This document shows, piece by piece, positions 1 to 7,404 of a stretch of DNA of 64,000 nucleotides. Under the pieces are notes generated by a model. The model had not been told where the DNA came from and did not search any database. It was given only the letters and a program-made list of their open reading frames with translations. Positions within the stretch are counted from its first letter, which is position 1. Each line of letters starts with the position of its first letter. The DNA comes from UBA2336 sp031395485 (GTDB lineage Bacteria; Bacteroidota; Bacteroidia; Cytophagales; Cyclobacteriaceae), in the NCBI GenBank assembly GCA_031395485.1, contig JANNUS010000008.1:54461-118460 (forward strand). Direction: 5' to 3'. Both the position numbers and the translations under genes were made by a program.

Positions 1-1
1 C

Positions 2-703
2 AAAGGCGGACAGAAAGCTCCATTAATTGTTCGCACCCGTGGGCATAGATTAGAAGGTGTATGGCATTCCGGTTCACCGATGGGAATGATCTTAAATAGT
101 TTGCGTGGAATTTATATTCTCGTTCCACGCAGCATGACGCAAGCTGCTGGTTTCTATAATACCATGTTGAAGTCAGATGACCCTGCCATTATTGTAGAGT
201 GTTTGAATGGTTATCGCTTGAAAGAGCAAATACCAGATAACGTTGGAGAGTTCACACTTCCGATTGGTGTACCAGAAGTAATTCGCGAAGGAAACGATGT
301 GACGGTTGTTACCTATGGCTCGATGTGCAGAGTTGTAATGGATGCAGCAGAGGAATTAGACAAAGTCGGTATTTCATGTGAAGTGATTGATGTGCAAACA
401 CTATTGCCGTTTGATATTCATCATTCCATTGTCGAGTCGTTAAAGAAAACCAATCGTGTGGTATTTGCTGATGAAGATGTTCCGGGTGGCGCAAGTGCGT
501 TCATGATGCAAAAAGTATTGGAAGAGCAAAAGGGATATCAATACCTTGATGCAGCACCGTTAACCATTGCTGCGAAAGAGCATCGTCCTGCTTATTCTTC
601 CGATGGTGATTATTTTTCCAAGCCGAATACAGAAGATGTATTTGATAAAATCTATGCGATGATGCGCGAGGGGAACCCGTCTGCATTTCCTTCGATCTAC
701 TAA
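2..703 (+). CDS. 2-oxoacid dehydrogenase E1, beta-type (transketolase C-terminal) part; 5' end missing
   Basis: The frame is open from the window edge, so at least 233 C-terminal residues are seen and the N-terminus lies outside. The visible part has the pyrimidine-domain end (RTRGHRLEGVWHSGSP, then a conserved PRSMTQAAGFYNTML stretch) and the transketolase C-terminal domain (VTVVTYGSMCRVVMDAAEEL, VIDVQTLLPFD, FADEDVPGGASAFMMQ). These are typical of the beta half of branched-chain or pyruvate-type E1 components, which decarboxylate 2-oxoacids with thiamine diphosphate and pass the acyl group to lipoyl-E2. Bacteroidota often carry alpha and beta halves fused in one chain; whether that holds here cannot be seen. 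The substrate is not decidable. The gene ends in TAA before an intergenic repeat pair. Confidence 0.85.
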   Translation, partial: KGGQKAPLIVRTRGHRLEGVWHSGSPMGMILNSLRGIYILVPRSMTQAAGFYNTMLKSDDPAIIVECLNGYRLKEQIPDNVGEFTLPIGVPEVIREGNDVTVVTYGSMCRVVMDAAEELDKVGISCEVIDVQTLLPFDIHHSIVESLKKTNRVVFADEDVPGGASAFMMQKVLEEQKGYQYLDAAPLTIAAKEHRPAYSSDGDYFSKPNTEDVFDKIYAMMREGNPSAFPSIY

Positions 704-713
704 AATTTTAAAT

Positions 714-953
714 CGTCATATCGAGCGGACCGAGATATCCCCTGATGTAGCACTCTATAAGGGGACTTCTCAGTCGCATTTTATTGAGACTGCATTGCCA
801 ATTCGTTTGCTCCCTCGAAGTGACGTTATATTTATTGACCGTCATGTCGAGTGTGAGCGAGACATCCCCAAATAGAGGGCTGCAAAGGAGGATTTCTCGG
901 TCGCGCACTAGTTTATACTGCGTTTGATGATCAGCTGCTCCCTCGAAGTGACG
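714..953. repeat. Two palindromic intergenic elements (714-825 and 840-953)
   Basis: Each unit starts with CGTCATRTCGAG and ends with CTCGAAGTGACG, so the ends are near-perfect inverted repeats. Inside are the words GAGATATCCCC / GGGGACTTCTCAGTCGC (first unit) and GAGACATCCCC / GGATTTCTCGGTCGC (second). They belong to the same family as the arrays near 8.2, 9.3, 37.7 and 40.6 kb. They fill the 261-base gap between the E1 gene and the permease promoter; nothing coding is seen here. Confidence 0.8.
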
Positions 954-963
954 TTACCTTTTC

Positions 964-993
964 TTTGCTTTTAGTACCGGATTACTATCTTTG
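964..993 (+). promoter_or_regulatory. Bacteroidota-type promoter (TTTG-N18-TATCTTTG) for the SLC13 permease
   Basis: TTTG at 964-967 and TATCTTTG at 986-993 are separated by 18 bases, matching the -33 TTTG and -7 TAnnTTTG consensus of Bacteroidota vegetative promoters. Transcription would begin near 1000, shortly upstream of the GTG at 1016, which argues against the in-frame TTG at 965 as start. Confidence 0.6.
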
Positions 994-1015
994 TTCCTTT
1001 AAATCTACCGATTTA

Positions 1016-2776
1016 GTGGACTTTCAGCAAATATTCGTTCTTTTGGTGGTGGTGTTCCTCGTGTTCTCCCTCTACAAGGAATTATTTAGTCCGTCCTTAA
1101 CCTTTTTCATCTCCACCATTTCCCTGCTATTAGGCGGAGTTATTACACCAACCGAACTCCTGAAAGGATTATCCAATCAGCAGATCATTGTAATTTTTCT
1201 GTTGGTACTCATCACGGCAGGCATCCGAACGATTTACGGTTCGGAATTATTTTCGAAGTTGTTCAACCCCAACCTGAAGCCAAAAGCATTTCTCTTTCGC
1301 ATGATGCTGACGGTGTCGTCCATTTCTGCGTTTTTGAATAATACACCCATAGTAGCGTTTATGATTCCCTATGTGAAGGAGTGGGCCGATCGAACCGGAA
1401 ATCCAGCATCAAAATTTTTGATACCACTTTCCTTTGCTACAATTCTGGGAGGTATGATCACCGTTATCGGTACATCAACTAACCTCGTATTGAGTGGATT
1501 GATTCAGCAGTATGGTTTACCGGCACTGGACTTTACAGATTTTCTTTTTCTTGGAATCCTTGTAACCGTAATAGGTTGGGTTTACCTATACTTTATCGCA
1601 TATAAACTTCTCCCAAGCAATGCGAATAAAATTGATGCCCTTCGTCAAAACCTGAAAGAGTACATTGTTGAAACTGAAGTATTTACAGGCTCCAAGATTA
1701 TTGGGAAATCCGTACAGGATGCCGGGCTTCGAAATTTGCAGGATGTTTTTCTGGTGGAGATCATTCGGGATGAGAAAGTAATTTCCCCGGTATCACCTGA
1801 AATGGAATTGGAAGAAGGCGATTTTCTTTTCTTCTCCGGGAATACACAATCTATTTATAATCTCATAAAAGAGGATAACGGTCTACGAATCCATAAACAG
1901 GAGTCATTAGAAGTTGAGGGTCATTTCAATTTTGTTGAAGCTGTTATTCCTGCAAGCTCTGATTTGATTGGCATGCGCATAAAGAATTCCGATTTCCGAA
2001 AGAAGTTCAATGCATCCATCATTGCGATTCACCGAAATGGAAAGCAGGTCTCGGGTAAAGTAGGCGAGATGGAGTTAGCAGGGGGTGACTTTTTATTATT
2101 ACTCGCGGGAGAAGGCCAACTGAATGGCAATACAGAAAAGGATTTATTCTTTATTTCAGTTCCCAAAAAATTACCTTCCCGTAAAGCTCCCTGGTTAACG
2201 TGGGCAGGCCTCGGTTGCTTCGGACTTCTAATCTTAGGTGTAGTGGATGTTTTACCCTTGTTTACTATTTCATTAGTTATTCTTTCAATACTGGTTTTGC
2301 TTGGGATTTTAAACCTCTCAGAAATCAGAAGACAACTCGATCTTGGTTTACTAATGGTGTTGGTCTGTTCGTTAGCAATTGGCGTTGCCTTAGAAAAATC
2401 GGGTACGGCTTCTTTACTAGCCGGTGGATTGATAGATGTTGGTAAAAATTTAGGCCCAGTAGCGGTGATTTCATCACTCTTTGTTGTAACGATATTTTTA
2501 ACGGCACTGATTACCAATGCGGCTTGTGTATCCATTGTTTTTCCAATAGCCATGGCACTAGCCGAGCAAATGCATTTGCCCTACACACCTTTTTTTGTGG
2601 CGATTGCTTTTGCCGCCTCGGGTGACTTCATTACGCCCATGGGCTATCAAACCAACCTCATGGTATACGGACCGGGTGGCTATACCTTTAAAGACTTTGC
2701 CAAAGTAGGCACACCATTAACAGTTCTTTATGCCGTAATTTGTATCACGTTTATCACCTGGTTTTACAACCTGTAA
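1016..2776 (+). CDS. SLC13-family anion permease with two TrkA-C domains, probable sulfate transporter
   Basis: This is a 586-residue membrane protein from the GTG at 1016. About four N-terminal and five or more C-terminal hydrophobic helices flank two soluble RCK-C/TrkA-C domains (about residues 217-285 and 303-370). The paired divalent-anion-symporter signatures are visible: AFLNNTPIVAFMIP in the first half and LITNAACVSIVFPIAMA in the second. SLC13/DASS proteins with central TrkA-C domains import sulfate or dicarboxylates. Adjacency to cysC-cysD-cysN-cysQ makes sulfate the likely substrate (inference). The frame extends to a TTG at 965, but a good promoter occupies 964-993, so the shorter start is preferred. 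The stop lies 16 bases before cysC, consistent with cotranscription. Confidence 0.85.
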   Translation: MDFQQIFVLLVVVFLVFSLYKELFSPSLTFFISTISLLLGGVITPTELLKGLSNQQIIVIFLLVLITAGIRTIYGSELFSKLFNPNLKPKAFLFRMMLTVSSISAFLNNTPIVAFMIPYVKEWADRTGNPASKFLIPLSFATILGGMITVIGTSTNLVLSGLIQQYGLPALDFTDFLFLGILVTVIGWVYLYFIAYKLLPSNANKIDALRQNLKEYIVETEVFTGSKIIGKSVQDAGLRNLQDVFLVEIIRDEKVISPVSPEMELEEGDFLFFSGNTQSIYNLIKEDNGLRIHKQESLEVEGHFNFVEAVIPASSDLIGMRIKNSDFRKKFNASIIAIHRNGKQVSGKVGEMELAGGDFLLLLAGEGQLNGNTEKDLFFISVPKKLPSRKAPWLTWAGLGCFGLLILGVVDVLPLFTISLVILSILVLLGILNLSEIRRQLDLGLLMVLVCSLAIGVALEKSGTASLLAGGLIDVGKNLGPVAVISSLFVVTIFLTALITNAACVSIVFPIAMALAEQMHLPYTPFFVAIAFAASGDFITPMGYQTNLMVYGPGGYTFKDFAKVGTPLTVLYAVICITFITWFYNL

Positions 2777-2792
2777 CCTGTAACCTTGAACT

Positions 2793-3383
2793 TTGAACAA
2801 TATCTTTCCCATACAAACACAAGTAAGCAATCGACAGCGTAGTGAGCTTTTAAAACAGTGCGCGAAACTTATTTGGTTTACTGGACTTTCAGGCTCCGGC
2901 AAGTCAACGCTAGCGATTCAATTAGAAGCACAACTGCATGCAAAAGGATTTGCTACCTATTTGTTAGATGGCGATAACATTCGGGTGGGGTTGAATAAGG
3001 ATTTAACCTTTACGGATGAAGGACGCGTGGAGAACATCAGAAGAATAGGAGAGGTGGCGAAGCTCATGTTGGATGCAGGCATCATTGTATTGTCGGCTTT
3101 TATCTCACCCTTCAATGCTGACCGCGACCAGGTGAAGAAAATTGTGGGTATTGAGAATTATATTGAAGTGTTTGTGGATACTCCATTGGAGATTTGCGAG
3201 CAGCGTGATGTGAAGGGGTTATATAAAAAAGCGCGTGCAGGAGAAGTGAAAAACTTTACGGGTATTGACTCTCCGTACGAGCGTCCCGAAAATCCTGATC
3301 TCCTAATTCCTACTCACCAACTGAGTGTGGATGAATCGATAGCTTTGTTATTAAAACTTATAGAACATAGAATTAAATTTTAA
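2793..3383 (+). CDS. cysC: Adenylylsulfate (APS) kinase
   Basis: A 196-residue cytoplasmic enzyme that phosphorylates adenosine 5'-phosphosulfate to PAPS with ATP. The P-loop GLSGSGKST (about residue 31) is followed by the family motifs LLDGDNIR, LTFTDEGRVENIRRIGEV, FISPFNADRDQVK, the LYKKARAGEVKNFTGIDSPYE segment near residue 145 and PDLLIPT, all in CysC order and at normal family length. The start is TTG at 2793, chosen because no ATG/GTG lies upstream of the P-loop at sensible distance. It sits 16 bases after the permease and 4 bases before cysD, so an operon is likely. The short gap before it (TAACCTGTAACCTTGAAC) is built from a reiterated intergenic word. Confidence 0.95.
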   Translation: MNNIFPIQTQVSNRQRSELLKQCAKLIWFTGLSGSGKSTLAIQLEAQLHAKGFATYLLDGDNIRVGLNKDLTFTDEGRVENIRRIGEVAKLMLDAGIIVLSAFISPFNADRDQVKKIVGIENYIEVFVDTPLEICEQRDVKGLYKKARAGEVKNFTGIDSPYERPENPDLLIPTHQLSVDESIALLLKLIEHRIKF

Positions 3384-3387
3384 CGTT

Positions 3388-4293
3388 GTGAGTCAATATT
3401 ATTTAAGTCATTTAAAAGAACTGGAGTCGGAAGCGATTTACGTGATTCGTGAAGTAGTGGCACAGTTTGAAAAACCTGCACTGCTTTTTTCGGGCGGAAA
3501 GGATTCCATTGTACTGGCCTACTTATCGCGCAAAGCATTTTACCCGGCACGTATTCCATTTCCATTGGTACACATAGATACCGGACATAATTTTCCTGAA
3601 ACGATGGAGTATCGTGATTGGCTTGTGAATGAATTAGGGGTGAAGCTTATTGTTGGATCGGTACAAGAAAGTATTGATAAAGGAAGAGCCAAAGAAGAAA
3701 CAGGTTACGGTGCAAGTCGCAATGCATTGCAAACCGTTACACTTTTAGATACTATCGAGCTAAATAAGTTTGATGCAGCCATGGGTGGCGCGCGCAGAGA
3801 TGAAGAGAAAGCGCGTGCGAAAGAACGTTTCTTTTCACACCGTGATGAATTCGGACAATGGGATCCAAAAAACCAACGCCCTGAGTTGTGGAACATCTTT
3901 AACGGGCGCAAACATCAGGGTGAGCACTTCCGGGTGTTTCCGATTTCTAATTGGACGGAGATGGATGTGTGGCAATATATTTACACCGAAAATATTCCTA
4001 TACCCAAGCTTTACTTTTCGCATGAACGTGAAGTGATCGAACGCGATGGTGCAATCCTATCAACATCACCTTGGTTAAAACTAAAACCTAGTGAAGTTCC
4101 TATGAAAAAGATAGTGCGCTTCCGAACCTGTGGCGATATGCCCATAACAGGTGCAGTAGAGTCAACAGCCGATACCCTGGAGAAAATTATTGAGGAAGTT
4201 GCGGCCTCCCGTAAAACAGAACGTGGCACGCGAGCAGATGATAAGCGTTCAGAGACTGCTATGGAAGACAGAAAGAAGAGTGGATATTTTTAA
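3388..4293 (+). CDS. cysD: Sulfate adenylyltransferase subunit 2 (ATP sulfurylase small subunit)
   Basis: A 301-residue PP-loop ATPase that adenylates sulfate to APS together with the GTPase CysN. The PP-loop is FSGGKDSIV (about residue 34), followed by HIDTGHNFPETMEYRD, the AAMGGARRDEEKARAKER segment, FRVFPISNWTEMDVW and the C-terminal FRTCGDMPITGAVES motif. Length and motif order match CysD. The start is GTG at 3388, 4 bases after cysC. The conserved C-terminal tail ends with MEDRKKSGYF, as usual for the family. Its partner cysN would normally follow directly; here a repeat tract and a GIY-YIG gene intervene. Confidence 0.96.
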   Translation: MSQYYLSHLKELESEAIYVIREVVAQFEKPALLFSGGKDSIVLAYLSRKAFYPARIPFPLVHIDTGHNFPETMEYRDWLVNELGVKLIVGSVQESIDKGRAKEETGYGASRNALQTVTLLDTIELNKFDAAMGGARRDEEKARAKERFFSHRDEFGQWDPKNQRPELWNIFNGRKHQGEHFRVFPISNWTEMDVWQYIYTENIPIPKLYFSHEREVIERDGAILSTSPWLKLKPSEVPMKKIVRFRTCGDMPITGAVESTADTLEKIIEEVAASRKTERGTRADDKRSETAMEDRKKSGYF

Positions 4294-4297
4294 CTCC

Positions 4298-4370
4298 TTG
4301 TCATTCTGAGCGTAACTCTTTTGTCATTCTGAGCGAAGCTCTTTTGTCATTCTGAGCGAAGCGAAGAATC
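4298..4370. repeat. Three tandem copies of a 23-base TTGTCATTCTGAGCG word
   Basis: Copies start at 4298, 4321 and 4344. The first two read TTGTCATTCTGAGCG plus TAACTCTT or AAGCTCTT, and the third continues AAGCGAAGAATC. A diverged copy in inverted orientation lies at 4721-4752, so the GIY-YIG gene between them is bracketed by inverted repeats. The word resembles, but differs from, the CGTCATTTCGAA family elsewhere in the window. Confidence 0.8.
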
Positions 4371-4390
4371 TAATAAAAAGAATTTGATGT

Positions 4391-4759
4391 ATGAAACGAT
4401 GTTTCTGGGTCTATATTACTACTAACTATTCCAAGACAGTTTTGTACACTGGAGTAACTAATAGTTTAGTGGAAAGATTAACAGAACATTACCACTCCAG
4501 GCAGGAGGGTAAAACATTCACAGGTAAGTATAAGGCATTTTACTTGTTATTTTTTGAAGAGTATACATATATTGATCAGGCAATAAAACGAGAGAAGGAA
4601 ATCAAGGGGTGGGTTCGTCAGAAAAAAGTAAATCTTATTAAAGAATTTAATCCCGAATGGAAATTTCTCAATGATGAGATAATGGAGTGGCCTCCTGCAA
4701 CTACTAAATTAAATAGAATATCAGACGCTTCGGCTTTGCCTCAGCGTGACAAGAGATAA
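4391..4759 (+). CDS. Small GIY-YIG nuclease-domain protein, repeat-flanked
   Basis: A 122-residue protein with a single GIY-YIG domain: VYITTNYSKTVLYTGVTN carries the two-strand core (here V-Y-I and Y-T-G), followed by LVERLTEHYHSR with the conserved Arg and KREKEIKGWVRQKKVNLI with the usual later Glu/Lys-rich helix. This fits the compact stand-alone UPF0213-like branch whose cellular role is unclear. The last 13 residues (ISDASALPQRDKR) are encoded by an inverted repeat copy, so the original stop may have been lost or captured. It separates cysD from cysN, which are normally adjacent, suggesting insertion. Alternatives are a domesticated repair-type nuclease or a selfish homing-type gene; the sequence does not decide. 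Confidence 0.8.
   Translation: MKRCFWVYITTNYSKTVLYTGVTNSLVERLTEHYHSRQEGKTFTGKYKAFYLLFFEEYTYIDQAIKREKEIKGWVRQKKVNLIKEFNPEWKFLNDEIMEWPPATTKLNRISDASALPQRDKR
4721..4752 (-). repeat. Inverted partner of the 4298-4370 repeat, inside the GIY-YIG 3' end
   Basis: The reverse complement begins TTGTCACGCTGAGGCAAAGC and continues CGAAGCGTCTGA, aligning with TTGTCATTCTGAGCGAAGCG then AAGAATCT upstream of the gene. The repeat is translated as the last residues of the nuclease, and cysN begins 87 bases further on. Confidence 0.65.
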
Positions 4760-4838
4760 TGAAAAGGACAGGCAACTTAAAATTGTAACTAGAACTAAAA
4801 CAAACTGGCAACAGGTGACTGGGAACCGGCAACCAATT

Positions 4839-6083
4839 ATGAACCAACTACTACGATTCACCACAGCAGGCAGTGTCGATGATGGCAAGAGCACACTCAT
4901 CGGTAGATTGCTATACGATAGTAAATCTATTTTTGAAGATCAGCTTGAAGCTGTTGAGGCATCCAGTGTAAAAAAGGGTTTCGATTATGTTGACCTTTCG
5001 TTGTTAACGGATGGATTAAAATCTGAACGCGAACAAGGGATTACCATCGATGTAGCCTACCGGTACTTTGCTACGCCTAAACGGAAATTCATCATTGCCG
5101 ATACACCCGGACATATTCAATACACGCGCAACATGGTTACCGGTGCTTCGACTGCAAACCTGGCACTCATATTAATAGATGCCCGAAAGGGATTGGTTGA
5201 ACAAACGCATCGACACTCTTTCATAGCCTCGTTGTTGAAAATACCGCATGTGATTGTGTGCGTTAATAAGATGGACTTGGTTAATTACGATGAAAAGGTA
5301 TACGATAAAATTGTTGAGCAGTATAAGGCCTTCTCTTCAAAATTGGAAGTTCACGATATTCAATTTGTTCCCATCAGCGCGTTGGCGGGCGACAACGTGG
5401 TAAACCGTTCCGAAAAAATGGATTGGTACCAGGGAGCAACGTTATTGCACATGTTGGAGACTGTACACATTGAAAGTGATCACAATCATATTGATAGTCG
5501 TTTCCCGGTTCAGTATGTGGTACGCCCACAAACAAAAGAGCATCAGGATTTCCGCGGCTATGGAGGTCGTGTGGCAGGCGGAATTTTTCGCTCGGGCGAT
5601 GAGATTGTTACGTTGCCCTCCGGGTTTAACTCAAAAATTAAAACGATTGAGTTGGGCGGTGAATTATTGAAAGAAGCGTTTGCACCTATGTCGGTAACGA
5701 TTACGTTGGAAGATGAGATTGATATTAGTCGTGGCGATATAATAGCAAAACCCAACAATCAACCACAAACCGATCAGGATATTGATTTGATGCTTTGCTG
5801 GATGAATCAAAAACCCGTAAACCTGAATACAAAGTTTTTCGTTCGGCACATGACGAAAGAGGTTAAGGGCGTGTTGAAAGAGATTCAGTATAAACTTGAC
5901 ATCAACAGTCTGCAACGCATCGAAAATGTTGATCAGCTCACCATGAATGAGATAGCCCGTGTAAAAATCAGAACAGCTCAGCCTCTGGCATTTGATAGCT
6001 ATCGTAAGAATAGAATAACAGGAAGTATTATTTTAGTGGATGAAGGCACAAATGAGACGGTTGCTGCCGGGATGATTGTTTAA
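4839..6083 (+). CDS. cysN: Sulfate adenylyltransferase subunit 1 (GTPase)
   Basis: A 414-residue GTPase that drives ATP sulfurylase with CysD. GTPase motifs are in place: G1 GSVDDGKST (about residue 11), REQGITIDVAYRYF (switch I), G3 DTPGH, G4 NKMD, and SALAG at the G5 position, followed by EF-Tu-like domains 2 and 3. The frame is open further upstream to 4746, but those extra 31 codons are intergenic repeat words (AACTGGCAACAGG and similar) without family similarity, so ATG 4839 is chosen. There is no C-terminal APS kinase fusion, in agreement with the separate cysC. It would naturally be cotranscribed with cysD, but the nuclease insertion now lies between them. Confidence 0.95.
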   Translation: MNQLLRFTTAGSVDDGKSTLIGRLLYDSKSIFEDQLEAVEASSVKKGFDYVDLSLLTDGLKSEREQGITIDVAYRYFATPKRKFIIADTPGHIQYTRNMVTGASTANLALILIDARKGLVEQTHRHSFIASLLKIPHVIVCVNKMDLVNYDEKVYDKIVEQYKAFSSKLEVHDIQFVPISALAGDNVVNRSEKMDWYQGATLLHMLETVHIESDHNHIDSRFPVQYVVRPQTKEHQDFRGYGGRVAGGIFRSGDEIVTLPSGFNSKIKTIELGGELLKEAFAPMSVTITLEDEIDISRGDIIAKPNNQPQTDQDIDLMLCWMNQKPVNLNTKFFVRHMTKEVKGVLKEIQYKLDINSLQRIENVDQLTMNEIARVKIRTAQPLAFDSYRKNRITGSIILVDEGTNETVAAGMIV

Positions 6084-6183
6084 AAATTTTAGATTTTAGA
6101 TTTACGATTGTAGAGTGATACTATCCTAAATCTCAATAAACTAGAGAACTTCGTATAATACTCAGAAAATTTTAAGTGCTTTA

Positions 6184-6220
6184 CCATGAAAAATTGGAAT
6201 ATAAATCCTATATTTCATGG
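6184..6220. promoter_or_regulatory. Inverted repeat CCATGAAA / TTTCATGG over the start of the AAA/DUF4143 gene
   Basis: Perfect 8-base arms at 6184-6191 and 6213-6220 are separated by 21 bases. The right arm contains the ATG at 6217. It could be an operator or an RNA hairpin that hides the start codon; the role is inference from position only. Confidence 0.4.
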
Positions 6221-7380
6221 TGTATAATCGTCATATTCTTTCAAAAGTACTTGAATACCTGCAGTTTTTCCCTGTTACTGGTTTAATCGGTCCGCGGCAG
6301 GTTGGGAAGACTACATTGGTCAAATCATTGGCGGGTTCATTTAACCCTCAACCCATTTATTTAGATCTTGAATCTTCAAGGGATCGTGTTAAGCTATCAG
6401 ATCCGCGTCTTTTTCTGAAAGAGTATAGTGACAGACTTGTAATTCTGGACGAGATCCAATACGTACCAGAGCTTTTCAGCGAACTTCGCGGCATCATTGA
6501 TGAGGATAGAAGACCGGGTAGGTTTTTGATCCTTGGATCATCTTCACCCCAATTGATGCAACAAAGTGCTGAATCATTGGCAGGTCGTATTGGTTATCTT
6601 GAACTCACACCCTTCATGGTTAGCGAAATCAATCCGGAAGAACAACAGAAACTTTGGTTCCGTGGAGGTTTTCCGAATTCGTTCACTGCACCTACAGATG
6701 AATTAAGTTTCAACTGGAGGAAAAACTTCATACGCACCTATATTGAACGAGACCTTCCGGGCCTTGGGTTGTCAGTCGATTCTATTGTATTGGAAAAGTT
6801 TTGGCGAATGCTGTGTAGTTTTCATGGCAATGTCTGGAATGCGGAGAATTTCTCTCGCGCAATGGGGCTTACCGGAAAAACAGTAAATCGTTACCTTGAT
6901 TTTATGCAGCAAGCCTTTCTGGTGAATCGTTTGTTGCCGTTTTCAACGAATGAAAAAAAACGACTCGTGAAGTCCGCAAAAATTTATATTAGGGATTCAG
7001 GAATCTTACATGGACTTCAGGACATTATTTCTTTTGAAGCCCTTGCAGGAAATATTCTTTTGGGTAGTTCCTGGGAAGGTCATGTGATTGAGCAAATTCA
7101 GCGAAAGGGAACTGACCGTTGGCAATATTTTTTTTACAGAACTCATCAAGGTACTGAATGTGATTTAGTGCTGGTGCGCTCGGGTAAAGTAGAAGCAGCA
7201 ATTGAAATCAAGTATTCTTCTTCTCCCTCATTGAGCAAGGGACTTCGACTAGCCATGGAAGATTTGAATGCCAGGAAAGGTTTCATTATTGTCCCGGAGG
7301 GTGCTCGCTTTCCACTATCCGAAAATGTTACAGTAGTCTCATTGTATGATTTTCTTATGCAGGACCTTATCAAACTATAA
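6217..7380 (+). CDS. ATP-binding protein, AAA_14 plus DUF4143
   Basis: A 387-residue protein of the large, poorly understood AAA_14/DUF4143 family. The Walker A motif GPRQVGKTT is near residue 26, Walker B is LVILDEIQYVPEL, and sensor-like FLILGSSSP follows. A winged-helix segment (NFSRAMGLTGKTVNRYLDFM) and a C-terminal nuclease-like DUF4143 region with FFYRTHQGTECDLVL and AAIEIKYSSSPS (a D...E-x-K arrangement) complete it. These are single-gene cytoplasmic ATPases that move often between genomes; defence or transcription roles are only suspected. It lies between cysN and cysQ, breaking the sulfate operon, with a 133-base AT-rich leader. The start is ATG 6217 inside an inverted repeat. Confidence 0.85.
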   Translation: MVYNRHILSKVLEYLQFFPVTGLIGPRQVGKTTLVKSLAGSFNPQPIYLDLESSRDRVKLSDPRLFLKEYSDRLVILDEIQYVPELFSELRGIIDEDRRPGRFLILGSSSPQLMQQSAESLAGRIGYLELTPFMVSEINPEEQQKLWFRGGFPNSFTAPTDELSFNWRKNFIRTYIERDLPGLGLSVDSIVLEKFWRMLCSFHGNVWNAENFSRAMGLTGKTVNRYLDFMQQAFLVNRLLPFSTNEKKRLVKSAKIYIRDSGILHGLQDIISFEALAGNILLGSSWEGHVIEQIQRKGTDRWQYFFYRTHQGTECDLVLVRSGKVEAAIEIKYSSSPSLSKGLRLAMEDLNARKGFIIVPEGARFPLSENVTVVSLYDFLMQDLIKL

Positions 7381-7404
7381 TTGATCATTGAAAAAAATTG
7401 AAAT

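Noticed and set aside
965..1015. Upstream TTG start for the permease
   Set aside because: The codons overlap a consensus promoter, and the peptide (LLVPDYYLCSFKSTDL) is atypical for the family N-terminus.
2029..2553. Minus-strand frame of 174 codons inside the permease
   Set aside because: Shadow of membrane-helix codons; no domain and complete overlap with a well-supported gene.
4746..4838. N-terminal extension of cysN by 31 codons
   Set aside because: Encoded by reiterated intergenic words; CysN proteins start just before the GSVDDGKST loop, as from ATG 4839.
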